A DNA stretch of 55,339 bases from Bacteroidales bacterium (GTDB lineage: Bacteria; Bacteroidota; Bacteroidia; Bacteroidales; UBA932). Made by a program: the position numbers and the translations under genes. The stretch is from positions 1-55,339 of the forward strand of contig VSOK01000012.1 of the NCBI GenBank assembly GCA_009774765.1, read 5' to 3'. Position 1 is the first letter of the stretch. Every line of letters begins with the position of its first letter. The notes under the pieces were generated by a model, which worked only from the letters and a program-made list of their open reading frames with translations, was not told the origin of the DNA and did not search any database. Shown one piece after another: positions 18,298-27,014 of this stretch.

Positions 18298-19128
18298 TTA
18301 CTGGATATTCATAAGCACCAGATACATGATGCCCATAGGGATTGCCGTCAAAGTGCTGTCGAATCTGTCCAGAAAGCCTCCGTGTCCCGGGATGCTGTTG
18401 CCTGAATCCTTGATTACATAGTGCCTTTTCCACTGGGATTCAATGAGATCTCCGTAGACTCCGGAAATGTTCATAATGGCGGCTATTATGATGCTGTGCA
18501 TAAGAGAAAGCCTGAAAATCCCCAAATAATGAAGCACTACGGCTACAAGTATGGCTGTGACGAATCCGCCCCAGAAACCTACCCATGATTTCTTAGGCGA
18601 TATGGAAGGGAACAGCTTGCGTCCGAATTTCTGTCCGAGGGTGCTTCCGAGAAGATATGCACCAACGTCAGAACCCCATATTATAGCAAAGAAGCAGACC
18701 ATCAGTTTCCCGTCGTAATTGCCGGCAGAATCGAAGACAGCGAAATTGCACAGACTCATTGGCACGGCTATATAGAGCAGCGCGGTATAGAGGTTGGCGA
18801 ATTTGCCGAATTCGGTCTTGTCCCTGACATACAGCGAGTTTATCATAACGATAAAAACCGGAAGGATGGCTATTATCACCATCTTTCCGGGTATATTGTA
18901 ACTCTTATACAAAAATGTCAGCAGAAACAGAATGACTGCCGCAGCACACGCGAGAATCCTTGAAAATTTATAGGAGCCGCCCATCGTCATCCTGAAGAAC
19001 TCATACATCATCATACCGGTAATAAGCAGTATCAGCGCAGCGAAAGAAAACCTGCTCCACAACAACGCCCCTATTACAACTGCTACAAACCCGACTCCCG
19101 ACAGAGTCCTCACCACAACATTTTTCAT
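18298..19128 (-). CDS. cdsA: Phosphatidate cytidylyltransferase
   Basis: A 276-residue integral membrane enzyme that makes CDP-diacylglycerol from phosphatidate and CTP. Several hydrophobic helices cover the first 200 residues. The signature near the C terminus is clear: KKSWVGFWGG followed by DLIESQWKRHYVIKDSGNSIPGHGGFLDRFDS, the CdsA motif with the metal-binding DxxES and D-x3-D elements. It lies 28 nt after ftsH, a common Bacteroidales arrangement, and upstream of psd, which uses a product of the same pathway. Confidence 0.96.
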   Translation of the reverse strand: MKNVVVRTLSGVGFVAVVIGALLWSRFSFAALILLITGMMMYEFFRMTMGGSYKFSRILACAAAVILFLLTFLYKSYNIPGKMVIIAILPVFIVMINSLYVRDKTEFGKFANLYTALLYIAVPMSLCNFAVFDSAGNYDGKLMVCFFAIIWGSDVGAYLLGSTLGQKFGRKLFPSISPKKSWVGFWGGFVTAILVAVVLHYLGIFRLSLMHSIIIAAIMNISGVYGDLIESQWKRHYVIKDSGNSIPGHGGFLDRFDSTLTAIPMGIMYLVLMNIQ

Positions 19129-19156
19129 AAGTCAATTTACGAACTAAACCTGATAT

Positions 19157-21127
19157 TTACAATGTAACCTCCTGAGATTCAGTTTTCTCCTGTCCCTGTT
19201 CCATCTTTTCTCCTTTTCTGGGACCGAAAATCCGCTCAAGATCGTCTGCAAATATAACTTCTTTTTCGAGAAGTAGAGCAGCCAGTTCAAGGAAACCGTC
19301 CATATTCTCTTTCAGGATGGCCTCGGTACGGTCGTGTATCGACTGTACGAGTTCCTTTACCTCGCTGTCTATGAGTTCAGCCGTCTTTTCGCTGTAAGGC
19401 CGTGTAAATTCGTAGCCTCTTGAGCCGGTGGAATCATAATATGAGAGATTTCCTACCTTGTCGCTCATTCCGTAGTATGTCACCATAGCGTATGCCATCC
19501 TTGTCAGCCTCTCAAGGTCATTGAGGGCTCCGGTAGAAGACTGTCCGTTCACTATCTCCTCGGCTACGCGTCCTCCTATCAGCGAGCACATCTCGTCAAG
19601 CATCTGCTCTTTTGTCACAAGCTGACGTTCTTCAGGAAGGTACCATGCTGCACCCAATGCCTGTCCGCGCGGTACTATAGTGACTTTGAAAAGAGGATTG
19701 GCATTCGGAAGAAGCCAGCTGACCGTAGCGTGTCCGGCTTCGTGGTGGGCAATGGATTTCTTCTCCTGAGGAGTGATTATCTTGCTCTTCCTTTCAAGTC
19801 CTCCGATTATCCTGTCAACCGCGTCAAGGAAATCCTGGCGGTCGATCTCCTTCTTGTCCCTTCTTGCTGCAGTAAGGGCAGCCTCATTGCACACATTGGC
19901 GAGATCGGCTCCTGAGAATCCTGGCGTATGCTTCGCAAGGAATGCGACATCAAAGTCAGAAGCGAGCTTCAGTCCCCTCAGATGCACCTCCAGTATCTCT
20001 TCCCTTTCCTTGAGGTCAGGAAGTTCAACGTGGATCTGCCTGTCAAAACGTCCGGCTCTCAGAAGAGCCTTGTCAAGTATGTCTGCCCTGTTGGTGGCGG
20101 CCAGGATTATGACACCAGAATTGGAATCAAATCCGTCCATCTCCGTAAGCAGCTGGTTAAGGGTATTTTCCCTTTCGTCATTTGAGGTGAATCCCCCGTT
20201 CTTGCTTCTTGCACGTCCCACAGCATCGATCTCATCAATGAAGACTATGCACGGGGCCTTTTCTTTGGCCTGACGGAAAAGATCCCTCACACGCGATGCT
20301 CCGACTCCGACGAACATCTCCACGAAATCCGAACCGGAGATGGAGAAGAACGGTACATTTGCCTCTCCTGCCACAGCCTTTGCAAGCAATGTCTTTCCCG
20401 TGCCCGGAGGGCCTACCAGCAACGCTCCCTTGGGGATCTTGCCTCCAAGAGCCGTATATTTCTTTGGATTTTTCAGGAAGTCCACGATTTCCATCACTTC
20501 ATCCTTTGCTCCGTAAAGTCCGGCTACATCCTTGAAAGTCACCTTCATATCATTTTTCTCGGCCAGCTTTCCTGTAGATTTCCCCACATTGAAGATACCT
20601 CCTGGACCTCCACCGCCTCCCATATTCCTGTTGACTCCGCGGAACATAAAGAACCACATCGCAATCAGAAGTATCGGAAACAGCAGCCAGTCAAGCAGTG
20701 TCCTCCAGACCTTGCTGTCGTTTTCAATGATTACCTTGAACCTGTCCTCCGCAGGAAGCGAATCATTCAGCTCTCCGAACATCTCTTCCGCATTGAAGCT
20801 TCCGGATACGAGGAAAATGAAATGAGGAGATTTCTTCGGTATGTTTCCGCCGAATTTGTCGGCGTATTTTTCCAGCCTGTCAGGCCGTATGGTCACACGT
20901 CCTTCGAAGTCATTCCTTATGAAAACTATTTCCTTGACATCTCCGGCGGCAATCTGCGTCTTTACCTCATCCCATTCTATCTTCTGGGGATTGGCTCCCC
21001 CGTTGTTGAAAAACATCCAGAATATACCGAAAATTAGAAGAAGGTATATCCAGGACATATTGAATACGACCCTTATCGGTTTCTTTCCGTCAGGGCCGTT
21101 TTTTCTTTTGATATTCTTGTCAGCCAT
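19157..21127 (-). CDS. ftsH: ATP-dependent membrane zinc metalloprotease FtsH
   Basis: A 656-residue FtsH that degrades misfolded and regulatory membrane and cytosolic proteins. An N-terminal helix (WIYLLLIFGIFWMFF), an extracytoplasmic domain and a second helix (LLFPILLIAMWFFMF, about 145-165) precede a glycine-rich linker. The AAA module has GPPGTGKT (Walker A), IVFIDEIDAVG (Walker B) and the second region of homology NRADILDKALLRAGRFD. The protease zinc site is HHEAGHA with the third ligand downstream. Length is normal. It follows rsfS by 11 nt. Confidence 0.98.
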   Translation of the reverse strand: MADKNIKRKNGPDGKKPIRVVFNMSWIYLLLIFGIFWMFFNNGGANPQKIEWDEVKTQIAAGDVKEIVFIRNDFEGRVTIRPDRLEKYADKFGGNIPKKSPHFIFLVSGSFNAEEMFGELNDSLPAEDRFKVIIENDSKVWRTLLDWLLFPILLIAMWFFMFRGVNRNMGGGGGPGGIFNVGKSTGKLAEKNDMKVTFKDVAGLYGAKDEVMEIVDFLKNPKKYTALGGKIPKGALLVGPPGTGKTLLAKAVAGEANVPFFSISGSDFVEMFVGVGASRVRDLFRQAKEKAPCIVFIDEIDAVGRARSKNGGFTSNDERENTLNQLLTEMDGFDSNSGVIILAATNRADILDKALLRAGRFDRQIHVELPDLKEREEILEVHLRGLKLASDFDVAFLAKHTPGFSGADLANVCNEAALTAARRDKKEIDRQDFLDAVDRIIGGLERKSKIITPQEKKSIAHHEAGHATVSWLLPNANPLFKVTIVPRGQALGAAWYLPEERQLVTKEQMLDEMCSLIGGRVAEEIVNGQSSTGALNDLERLTRMAYAMVTYYGMSDKVGNLSYYDSTGSRGYEFTRPYSEKTAELIDSEVKELVQSIHDRTEAILKENMDGFLELAALLLEKEVIFADDLERIFGPRKGEKMEQGQEKTESQEVTL

Positions 21128-21138
21128 TTCCTTTCTGG

Positions 21139-21489
21139 TTATTCGTCTTTGTAATCTGTCCTCTCCGCATCAGCCCACAGGTCTTCAAGACGGTAGAAAT
21201 CCCTGTATTGTGTCTGGAAAACATGCACTACAATATCTCCATAATCCATAATTATCCAGATTGCATTTTCCTTTCCCTGGCTCCGGAGAACCTTGCGTGA
21301 CGCCTTTTCAAGCATCCTATCCTCTATATTGTCGGCAATCGCCATCACATTTGTAGTTGAATCCGCGTTGCAGACGATAAAATAATCAGAAATAGCCGTA
21401 CCTATCACCCTCAGATCAAGTGATACAACATTCTGCCCTTTCTTCTCCAGCATTGCATCAGCAATGATCTTCAAATCTTTGTTATCCAT
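21139..21489 (-). CDS. rsfS: Ribosome silencing factor
   Basis: A 116-residue RsfS/Iojap/YbeB protein, which binds ribosomal protein uL14 and blocks subunit joining during starvation. Family features are the start DNKDLKIIADAMLEKKGQNVVSLDL (split here only for length), DYFIVCNADSTTNVMAIAD and the C-terminal WIIMDYGDIVVHVFQTQYRDFY-type core. It is the first gene of the rsfS-ftsH-cdsA-psd run and shares a 51-nt divergent promoter region with birA. Confidence 0.96.
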   Translation of the reverse strand: MDNKDLKIIADAMLEKKGQNVVSLDLRVIGTAISDYFIVCNADSTTNVMAIADNIEDRMLEKASRKVLRSQGKENAIWIIMDYGDIVVHVFQTQYRDFYRLEDLWADAERTDYKDE

Positions 21490-21502
21490 CAGTTATAATT
21501 GT

Positions 21503-21524
21503 TATTTTTGCAGCCGCAAATATA
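21503..21524. promoter_or_regulatory. Overlapping divergent promoters for birA and rsfS
   Basis: TATTTTTG at 21503-21510 (plus) faces birA with a TTG 21 nt upstream. TATATTTG on the minus strand at 21517-21524 faces rsfS. The two -7 elements are separated by only 6 bp in a 51-nt gap, so RNA polymerase binding to one should exclude the other. Confidence 0.6.
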
Positions 21525-21540
21525 AACAAAAACCGCACCA

Positions 21541-22287
21541 ATGAAAACAATATGGCTACAGACTACGGATTCCACCAATTCAGAGGCACACAGGGTATTG
21601 GCAGACATTGACAAATTGTCAGTAATCGCGGCATACAGTCAGACCGCAGGACGCGGACAGCGCGGGAACAGGTGGACAAGTGCTCCGGGGGAGAATCTGA
21701 CGTTCAGCATAATCCTAAAGCCTGTAGAGCAGAATATGGGCGCAGTAAATGCTTCAGACCAGTTCATCATCACGGAAATCATTACGCTTGCACTGGCCGG
21801 ATATCTGAAATCCAAAGGAATAGAGTCAAAAATCAAATGGCCCAACGACATCTATTGCGGTGACAGGAAAATCTGCGGAATACTTATAGAAAACAGCGTC
21901 AGGGACGGATTCCTGAACTCTTCCATCATAGGAGTAGGACTTAACCTTAATCAGACCGTGTTCCCTCCAGATGTCCCCAACCCTACTTCAATGAAACTTG
22001 AAACAGGAGAAAGCTATGCTCCGGAAAAAGAACTGGACATTCTTATGGAGCATTTCAGCGGATCTGTCCGGATGGCATCCTCCAAAAACGGTTATGACAA
22101 GCTGAAGAGGATGTATCTGGAACGGATGTACAGGAGGAATGAGCTGCACCGCTTTATCGATGGCAGGACAGGTACGGAATTCCAGGGCATCATCAGAGGC
22201 ATCAGCACAAACGGATGCCTGACTGTGGAAAACGAAAAAAGCGAACCGGTACAGTTCGCTTTCAAAGAAATCAGCTATATAATCTGA
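21541..22287 (+). CDS. birA: Biotin--[acetyl-CoA-carboxylase] ligase
   Basis: A 248-residue monofunctional biotin protein ligase that activates biotin as biotinyl-AMP and attaches it to carboxylase carrier proteins. It begins directly with the catalytic domain (TDSTNSEAHRVL) and has the biotin-binding loop AAYSQTAGRGQRGNRW and the WPNDI motif, plus the C-terminal SH3-like domain (GRTGTEFQGIIRGI). It lacks the N-terminal helix-turn-helix of enterobacterial BirA, so it is not a repressor. Its last 13 nt overlap the convergent rpe gene. Confidence 0.96.
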   Translation: MKTIWLQTTDSTNSEAHRVLADIDKLSVIAAYSQTAGRGQRGNRWTSAPGENLTFSIILKPVEQNMGAVNASDQFIITEIITLALAGYLKSKGIESKIKWPNDIYCGDRKICGILIENSVRDGFLNSSIIGVGLNLNQTVFPPDVPNPTSMKLETGESYAPEKELDILMEHFSGSVRMASSKNGYDKLKRMYLERMYRRNELHRFIDGRTGTEFQGIIRGISTNGCLTVENEKSEPVQFAFKEISYII

Positions 22288-22928
22288 TCCTGTTTCATCG
22301 CGGAGATGACTGCGGACGGGTCGGCGGCTTTGAACACCGCGCTGCCTGCCACCAGGATATCCGCTCCTGCCTCAGCGAGAGCAGATGCGTTTGCCGGAGA
22401 TACTCCACCGTCAACTTCAATCAGGCATTCGGCTCCCTGACGGTTTATCTCCTCTTTCAGTGTCCTGATCCTGCTGTATGTGGTCTCTATGAATTTCTGG
22501 CCTCCGAAACCGGCAAATACCGACATAATGAGCATAAATCCGCAGGAACTGATATATGGGAAGAGTTTTTCCACCGGAATGTCAGGATTTATCGCTATTC
22601 CTGGTATCATTCCGTTGGCTCTTATCATTTCGATGACATAAGCCGGATCCTCTACGGCGTCATAATGGAAACTCAGCATCTTTACGCCGGCCGCGGCGAA
22701 CCGCTCTACATATTTGTCCGGATTTATAATCATAAGATGAGCGTCAAGAGGCTTCTCCGCCTTCCTGGCTATGGCTTCAACTACAGGAAATCCGTATGAA
22801 ATGTTCGGCACAAAAGTGCCGTCCATTATGTCAAGATGAAAAAGGTCTGCATTTTCATTGACCATCCGCACATCTTTTTCAAGATGCAGAAAATCCGCGG
22901 AAAGCATTGATGGAGCAATCTGTACCAT
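22275..22928 (-). CDS. rpe: Ribulose-phosphate 3-epimerase
   Basis: A 217-residue TIM-barrel epimerase interconverting ribulose 5-phosphate and xylulose 5-phosphate. Family signatures are clear: IAPSMLSADFLHLEKDV, LFHLDIMDGTFVPNISYG with the metal-binding His and Asp, DAHLMI, VFAGFGGQKF and IEVDGGVSPANA. The phosphate-binding VAGSAVF is at the C-terminal end. It starts one nucleotide after the pepD stop codon, so it is cotranscribed with dnaA-pepD. Convergent overlap of 13 nt with birA. Confidence 0.97.
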   Translation of the reverse strand: MVQIAPSMLSADFLHLEKDVRMVNENADLFHLDIMDGTFVPNISYGFPVVEAIARKAEKPLDAHLMIINPDKYVERFAAAGVKMLSFHYDAVEDPAYVIEMIRANGMIPGIAINPDIPVEKLFPYISSCGFMLIMSVFAGFGGQKFIETTYSRIRTLKEEINRQGAECLIEVDGGVSPANASALAEAGADILVAGSAVFKAADPSAVISAMKQDQII

Positions 22929-22929
22929 A

Positions 22930-24372
22930 TCAACTCAGATCATCTATAACTTTGTCAAGCAGTTTCACGAATTTGTCGAGTGATGCAAGCTCAAGCCTTT
23001 CGCCTGGAGCGTGCACTCCCCTGAGTGTCGGTCCGAATGAAATCATATCCAGCCCCGGGAACTTTTCAAGGAAAAGTCCGCATTCGAGTCCTGCGTGGAT
23101 TGCACGCACTACAGGATCCACACCGAAAAGTTCCTTATATGCATTCCTGGTCACATCAAGTATATGCGAGTCCATATTCGGCTTCCATCCGGGATATTCG
23201 TTTTCGTGGGATACTTTCATCCCTGCACGTTCAAAGCACCCTGAAACCCTGTCTCCAGCATTTCTTCTGTCGCTGTCAATTGAACTGCGCTGGCTTGTCC
23301 CGATACGGAAGTAACGTTTTCCATCATTGTCATGAAGATGGATGGAAGCAAGATTGGTAGAAGTCTCCACGAGACCCGGTATATCACGGCTCATAGCAAG
23401 CACTCCGTGCGGCACCTCATACAGACCTTCCACAAGGCGTGCTGTAGATTCCTTGTCAAGAGATTCCGGATATACGGCGGAAGACAGTCTGCTGCATTTG
23501 AATTCAAGCGAAGGATCCGATGTGCAGTACTGTTCTTTTGTCTTTTCTGCATATTCAGCGAAAGCGGTCTCCATATCTGCATATACCTCATCTCCGTCAG
23601 CCACGAGCACTGCTTTCGCGCTTCTTGCGATAGCATTACGTTTGTTTCCTCCGGCAATGTCCACAAGACGGTATCTGCCTGCATATTTATGGATGAATTC
23701 CACAAGAACCTTGATGGCGTTGGCCCTTCCTTTGTCTATGTCATCTCCGCTGTGTCCTCCAAGTCCTCCGCTTACTTCAAATTCACACAGGACACCGGCT
23801 TCCGTCTTTTGGTAGTCGGCATCGAATACAGCTGTTGTATCAAGTCCTCCGGCACATCCGACAAACAGTTCCCCCTCATCTTCAGAATCGAGGTTGACCA
23901 GTGTCTTCCCTGAAATGAATCCAGGCTGCAGTGCATTGGCCCCGTCAAGCCCGGTCTCTTCAGATACGGTGAACAGGCATTCTATACGCCCTGTGGGCTG
24001 ACCGCTTTCGAGGATGGCAAGCTCAGCAGCTATTCCTATTCCGCAGTCTGCACCCAAAGTAGTGTCAGGAGCGACCATCCAGCCGTCCCTGAACTCATAT
24101 CTGATAGGATCTTTTGTGAAATCGTGGTCCACGTCTGAATTTTTCTCGCAGACCATATCGCTGTGACTCTGCAGCACTATCGTCGGCACATCTTCCTTTC
24201 CGGGTGAAGCAGGTTTGACTATGACGACATTACCGACTTCGTCGGTCCTGCATTCAAGGGAATGCACTGCTGCAAAATTCTGTAGAAAAGCGATGATAAG
24301 CTCTTCGTGTCCCGATTCCCTCGGGATACGTGTGATCTCCTCGAAGATCTCTAAAACTCTATTGGAATCCAT
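22930..24372 (-). CDS. pepD: Aminoacyl-histidine dipeptidase (M20 family)
   Basis: A 480-residue PepD-type beta-alanyl/Xaa-His dipeptidase of metallopeptidase family M20. It shows LQSHSDMVCEKN with the first zinc ligand, TLGADCGIGIA with the bridging Asp, TVSEETGLDGA with the catalytic Glu pair, DSEDEGELFVGCAGG and the C-terminal ligand His in SFGPTLRGVHAPGE. Cytosolic, no signal. Located 10 nt after dnaA and 1 nt before rpe, so these three genes form one transcription unit. Confidence 0.95.
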   Translation of the reverse strand: MDSNRVLEIFEEITRIPRESGHEELIIAFLQNFAAVHSLECRTDEVGNVVIVKPASPGKEDVPTIVLQSHSDMVCEKNSDVDHDFTKDPIRYEFRDGWMVAPDTTLGADCGIGIAAELAILESGQPTGRIECLFTVSEETGLDGANALQPGFISGKTLVNLDSEDEGELFVGCAGGLDTTAVFDADYQKTEAGVLCEFEVSGGLGGHSGDDIDKGRANAIKVLVEFIHKYAGRYRLVDIAGGNKRNAIARSAKAVLVADGDEVYADMETAFAEYAEKTKEQYCTSDPSLEFKCSRLSSAVYPESLDKESTARLVEGLYEVPHGVLAMSRDIPGLVETSTNLASIHLHDNDGKRYFRIGTSQRSSIDSDRRNAGDRVSGCFERAGMKVSHENEYPGWKPNMDSHILDVTRNAYKELFGVDPVVRAIHAGLECGLFLEKFPGLDMISFGPTLRGVHAPGERLELASLDKFVKLLDKVIDDLS

Positions 24373-24382
24373 ATTACCTGTA

Positions 24383-25804
24383 TTATCTGCTTACAGGCAC
24401 CAGCATCTTTTCTATATCGGAAACGTATTGTTTGAAAAGTCTGTCAGTTGACATCAGATCCGATACTGTCGTACATGCGTGAAGCACTGTAGCGTGGTCT
24501 TTTCCCCCTATTTCAGCACCAATGGTAGACAGCGAGCAGTTGATCAGATTTCTTGACATATACATAGCAATCTGTCTTGCCTGTACTATCTGGCGTTTAC
24601 GCGACGGTGACAGAAGAAGCTCTTTTGAAATATTGAAATATTCACACACGACATTCTGTACCTTGTCTATGGTGATGTCGTTCTTCTCCTCGCCGACTAT
24701 CTTCTCTGTGATCTTCTCGGCAAGTTCTACAGTGGCTTCCTTATGTGCGAGCGTCGCATTGGCTATCAGGGATATAAGTGCCCCCTCAAGCTCTCTGAAA
24801 TTCGTTTTGATTCTTGTGGCGAGGAAAGTGAGCACTTCATCGCTCAGCTTGACCCCTTCCCTGAAGCTCCTCGCCTTAAGCATAGCGAGCCTTGTGGCAA
24901 AGTCCGGTCTCTGAAGTTCAACGGAAAGCCCCCATTTCAATCTGGAAAGAAGCCTTTCCTCAAAATTCTGCAGATCCACAGGAGCACGGTCTGACGTGAA
25001 CACAAGCTGCTTGCCTGACTGGTGAAGATGATTGAACACGTGAAAAAACGCATTCTGGGTAGCCGGTGTCGCCAGCTCCTGAATATCGTCAACAATGAGC
25101 ACGTCCATCTTCATATAGAATGCAAGGAAGTCCGTCAGCTTGTTCTTGGCGTTGACAGCATCCATATATTGGGTCTTGAACCTGTTGCCAGGTACATAAA
25201 GGACGACAAGGTCAGGATACTTTTCTTTAATTGCCACACCGATGGCCTGCGCAAGATGCGTCTTTCCCAATCCTGATGCTCCGAAAAGGAACAGAGGGTT
25301 GAAGGCAGTCTTGCCCGGTGCCATAGAAATGCTCTCCCCTGCCGTCACTCCCATTTTGTTGCACTCGCCTTTGATAAGGTTGTCGAAACAATATATAGGA
25401 TTAAGCTGCGGGTTGATCTGTACTCTCTGGAGTCCAGGGTAGACAAAAGGCCCGGGATTCGCCGCAGGAGAAAATGTCGATACGGAAATGGTCTTGTTTA
25501 CAGGTGCCTGGCCGTGGGCTGCCGGATATGTCATCGCCGGCTGGCGTTTTACAGGCTTTACCATATAATGGAGCTTCGCATCCGCTCCGATCTCCCTTTT
25601 CATCACCTTTTTGATCATATCCAGAAAATACTCTTCCAGATACTCGCGGAAAAATTCGGACGGGACCTCGACCGTAAGGGTCGCGTCCTCCATAGCAACT
25701 GGCTTGACTGGTCTGAACCAAGTGTTGAACTGCTGAGGTTCTACGATCTGCTCAAATACTTTGAGACAGTTGTTCCATACCATTATGTGCTTGTCCTGAA
25801 TCAT
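24383..25804 (-). CDS. dnaA: Chromosomal replication initiator DnaA
   Basis: A 473-residue DnaA. The start at 25804 gives MIQDKHIMVWNNCLKVFEQI, matching the normal beginning of domain I; an in-frame upstream start adds 11 unrelated residues. Domain III (AAA+) has FLFGASGLGKTHLAQAIG (Walker A), VLIVDDIQEL (Walker B) and the arginine-finger region FEERLLSRLKWGL. Domain IV ends with the DNA-binding signature IGGKDHATVLHA. The 263-nt region upstream lacks recognisable TTATNCACA boxes but has a strong nested inverted repeat, so oriC here is possible but not shown. Confidence 0.98.
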   Translation of the reverse strand: MIQDKHIMVWNNCLKVFEQIVEPQQFNTWFRPVKPVAMEDATLTVEVPSEFFREYLEEYFLDMIKKVMKREIGADAKLHYMVKPVKRQPAMTYPAAHGQAPVNKTISVSTFSPAANPGPFVYPGLQRVQINPQLNPIYCFDNLIKGECNKMGVTAGESISMAPGKTAFNPLFLFGASGLGKTHLAQAIGVAIKEKYPDLVVLYVPGNRFKTQYMDAVNAKNKLTDFLAFYMKMDVLIVDDIQELATPATQNAFFHVFNHLHQSGKQLVFTSDRAPVDLQNFEERLLSRLKWGLSVELQRPDFATRLAMLKARSFREGVKLSDEVLTFLATRIKTNFRELEGALISLIANATLAHKEATVELAEKITEKIVGEEKNDITIDKVQNVVCEYFNISKELLLSPSRKRQIVQARQIAMYMSRNLINCSLSTIGAEIGGKDHATVLHACTTVSDLMSTDRLFKQYVSDIEKMLVPVSR

Positions 25805-25892
25805 CCGTAAATAAGTGTTTTTTGAAAAGGATGACAAAGATGAGGAAAAAAAAGTTATAAAAAATTCTTTTTCCTATTGTTTATTAAAAATA

Positions 25893-25950
25893 ATTTACAA
25901 TTAAACGTTTCACGATATGCGAAACGTTTAATTTATAAATAATTGTAAAT
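25893..25950. repeat. Nested inverted repeats upstream of dnaA
   Basis: Perfect 13-bp arms AATTAAACGTTTC (25899-25911) and GAAACGTTTAATT (25921-25933) surround a 9-bp centre. Overlapping outer arms ATTTACAATTA (25893-25903) and TAATTGTAAAT (25940-25950) are also perfectly complementary. The surrounding 25838-26067 is very AT-rich and gene-free: it lies between the 3' end of mlaD and the start of dnaA. It may be a dnaA operator, a replication-linked site or an mlaD terminator. A smaller palindrome TTTGAA-TTA-TTCAAA lies near 26010-26025. Confidence 0.75.
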
Positions 25951-26067
25951 CAATATGTTATAAAAATAAAAACACGTTGATTCCCTTATGTTTTAGGTTG
26001 TTAGCTATTTTGAATTATTCAAATTTGCAGAGCGCTGCCACAGCCTTGTCAGGGGCATCTGCAGAGC

Positions 26068-26979
26068 TTAAAACACCGAGATCTTGATGTATTTTTTAGG
26101 GTTCTGCTCTATCTTCCTGACGAGGCTGTCTATATCTTCAAGCAATGTGTCGACTGAGGTGTATACCGAGCCGTCGTTGAGAAGTTTTCCTATGCTTCCA
26201 TCCGGATCCTGTATCTTGTCAAGAAGTCCCTTGAATGAAAGCACCAGCCCTTCAATATCGCTTTCGCTCAAAGCGGAAGTGACGTCGGCGACATTACCCA
26301 TCGCGGCGTCCGCCTTGGCCATTACTCCATCCAGCTTTCCTGATATATTCGCAAGATTCACGATAAATTCAGAAAGTTCATCAGACTTGCCGTTTATTGA
26401 GGCGGACAATTTCTCTGCATTGGCCAAGGTGTTCTCCAGATGGGCCAGAGTGCGGCGTATGCTCTGTTCGTCGGCTGCGGCAAGAATCCTGTTGATGTTG
26501 TTTACGGTAACCGACAGGCTGTCCATTGTGCCCGTCACCCTGTCAAGCAGAGGACCTATGCTCTCGGATACCGTCGCTATGAGATCCGGCTGCGATCCTC
26601 CTTTGAGTCTTCCGCCGTCACTGACAGGCGTTTCCGATGTACCAAGATCGATGCGTACTCCTTTGCCTCCCATTATATCGACACTGTATATGATTATCCT
26701 CGAGTCTTCAGGGATGACGAATTCCTTGAGCACGGAGCAGATGACTTCAAACTCCCCTGTTTCCGGGCGGTATACGACGTCAGAGACGGCTCCTGCCTTA
26801 TACCCTTTTATATATACCGGAGCAGAAGGAAGCAGTCCTTCCACATTTTCGTAAAATGACACGACATCTATTTCTTTCCCGAAAATGTCTTTTCCTCTCA
26901 AAAAATTGATCACAAAGAATGATGCTGTCAATACGAAAATCACAAAAATTCCGATTTTCAATTCCTTTGTTATTTTCAT
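26068..26979 (-). CDS. mlaD: MlaD-family (MCE domain) lipid-transport protein
   Basis: A 303-residue protein with one N-terminal membrane helix (LKIGIFVIFVLTASFFVINFL) and an MCE domain at about 38-115 (VSFYENVEGLLPSAPVYIKGYKAGAV). The rest is long and helical (ATVSESIGPLLDRVTGTMDSLSVTV), as in substrate-binding subunits of ABC systems that move phospholipids across the periplasm. No mlaE/mlaF permease or ATPase genes are seen next to it. It follows the amidase gene by 35 nt on the same strand, so both are envelope functions in one unit. Confidence 0.88.
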   Translation of the reverse strand: MKITKELKIGIFVIFVLTASFFVINFLRGKDIFGKEIDVVSFYENVEGLLPSAPVYIKGYKAGAVSDVVYRPETGEFEVICSVLKEFVIPEDSRIIIYSVDIMGGKGVRIDLGTSETPVSDGGRLKGGSQPDLIATVSESIGPLLDRVTGTMDSLSVTVNNINRILAAADEQSIRRTLAHLENTLANAEKLSASINGKSDELSEFIVNLANISGKLDGVMAKADAAMGNVADVTSALSESDIEGLVLSFKGLLDKIQDPDGSIGKLLNDGSVYTSVDTLLEDIDSLVRKIEQNPKKYIKISVF

Positions 26980-27014
26980 AATCTATGATTTTTCCTGTTT
27001 TATATACTGCGGCA

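Noticed and set aside
25899..25933. parS site (GTTTCAC...GAAAC half-sites)
   Set aside because: The canonical site is a 16-bp palindrome with adjacent halves; here the halves are separated and the centre does not match.
25805..26067. oriC with DnaA boxes upstream of dnaA
   Set aside because: No TTATNCACA match was found on either strand, so only an AT-rich region with inverted repeats can be claimed.
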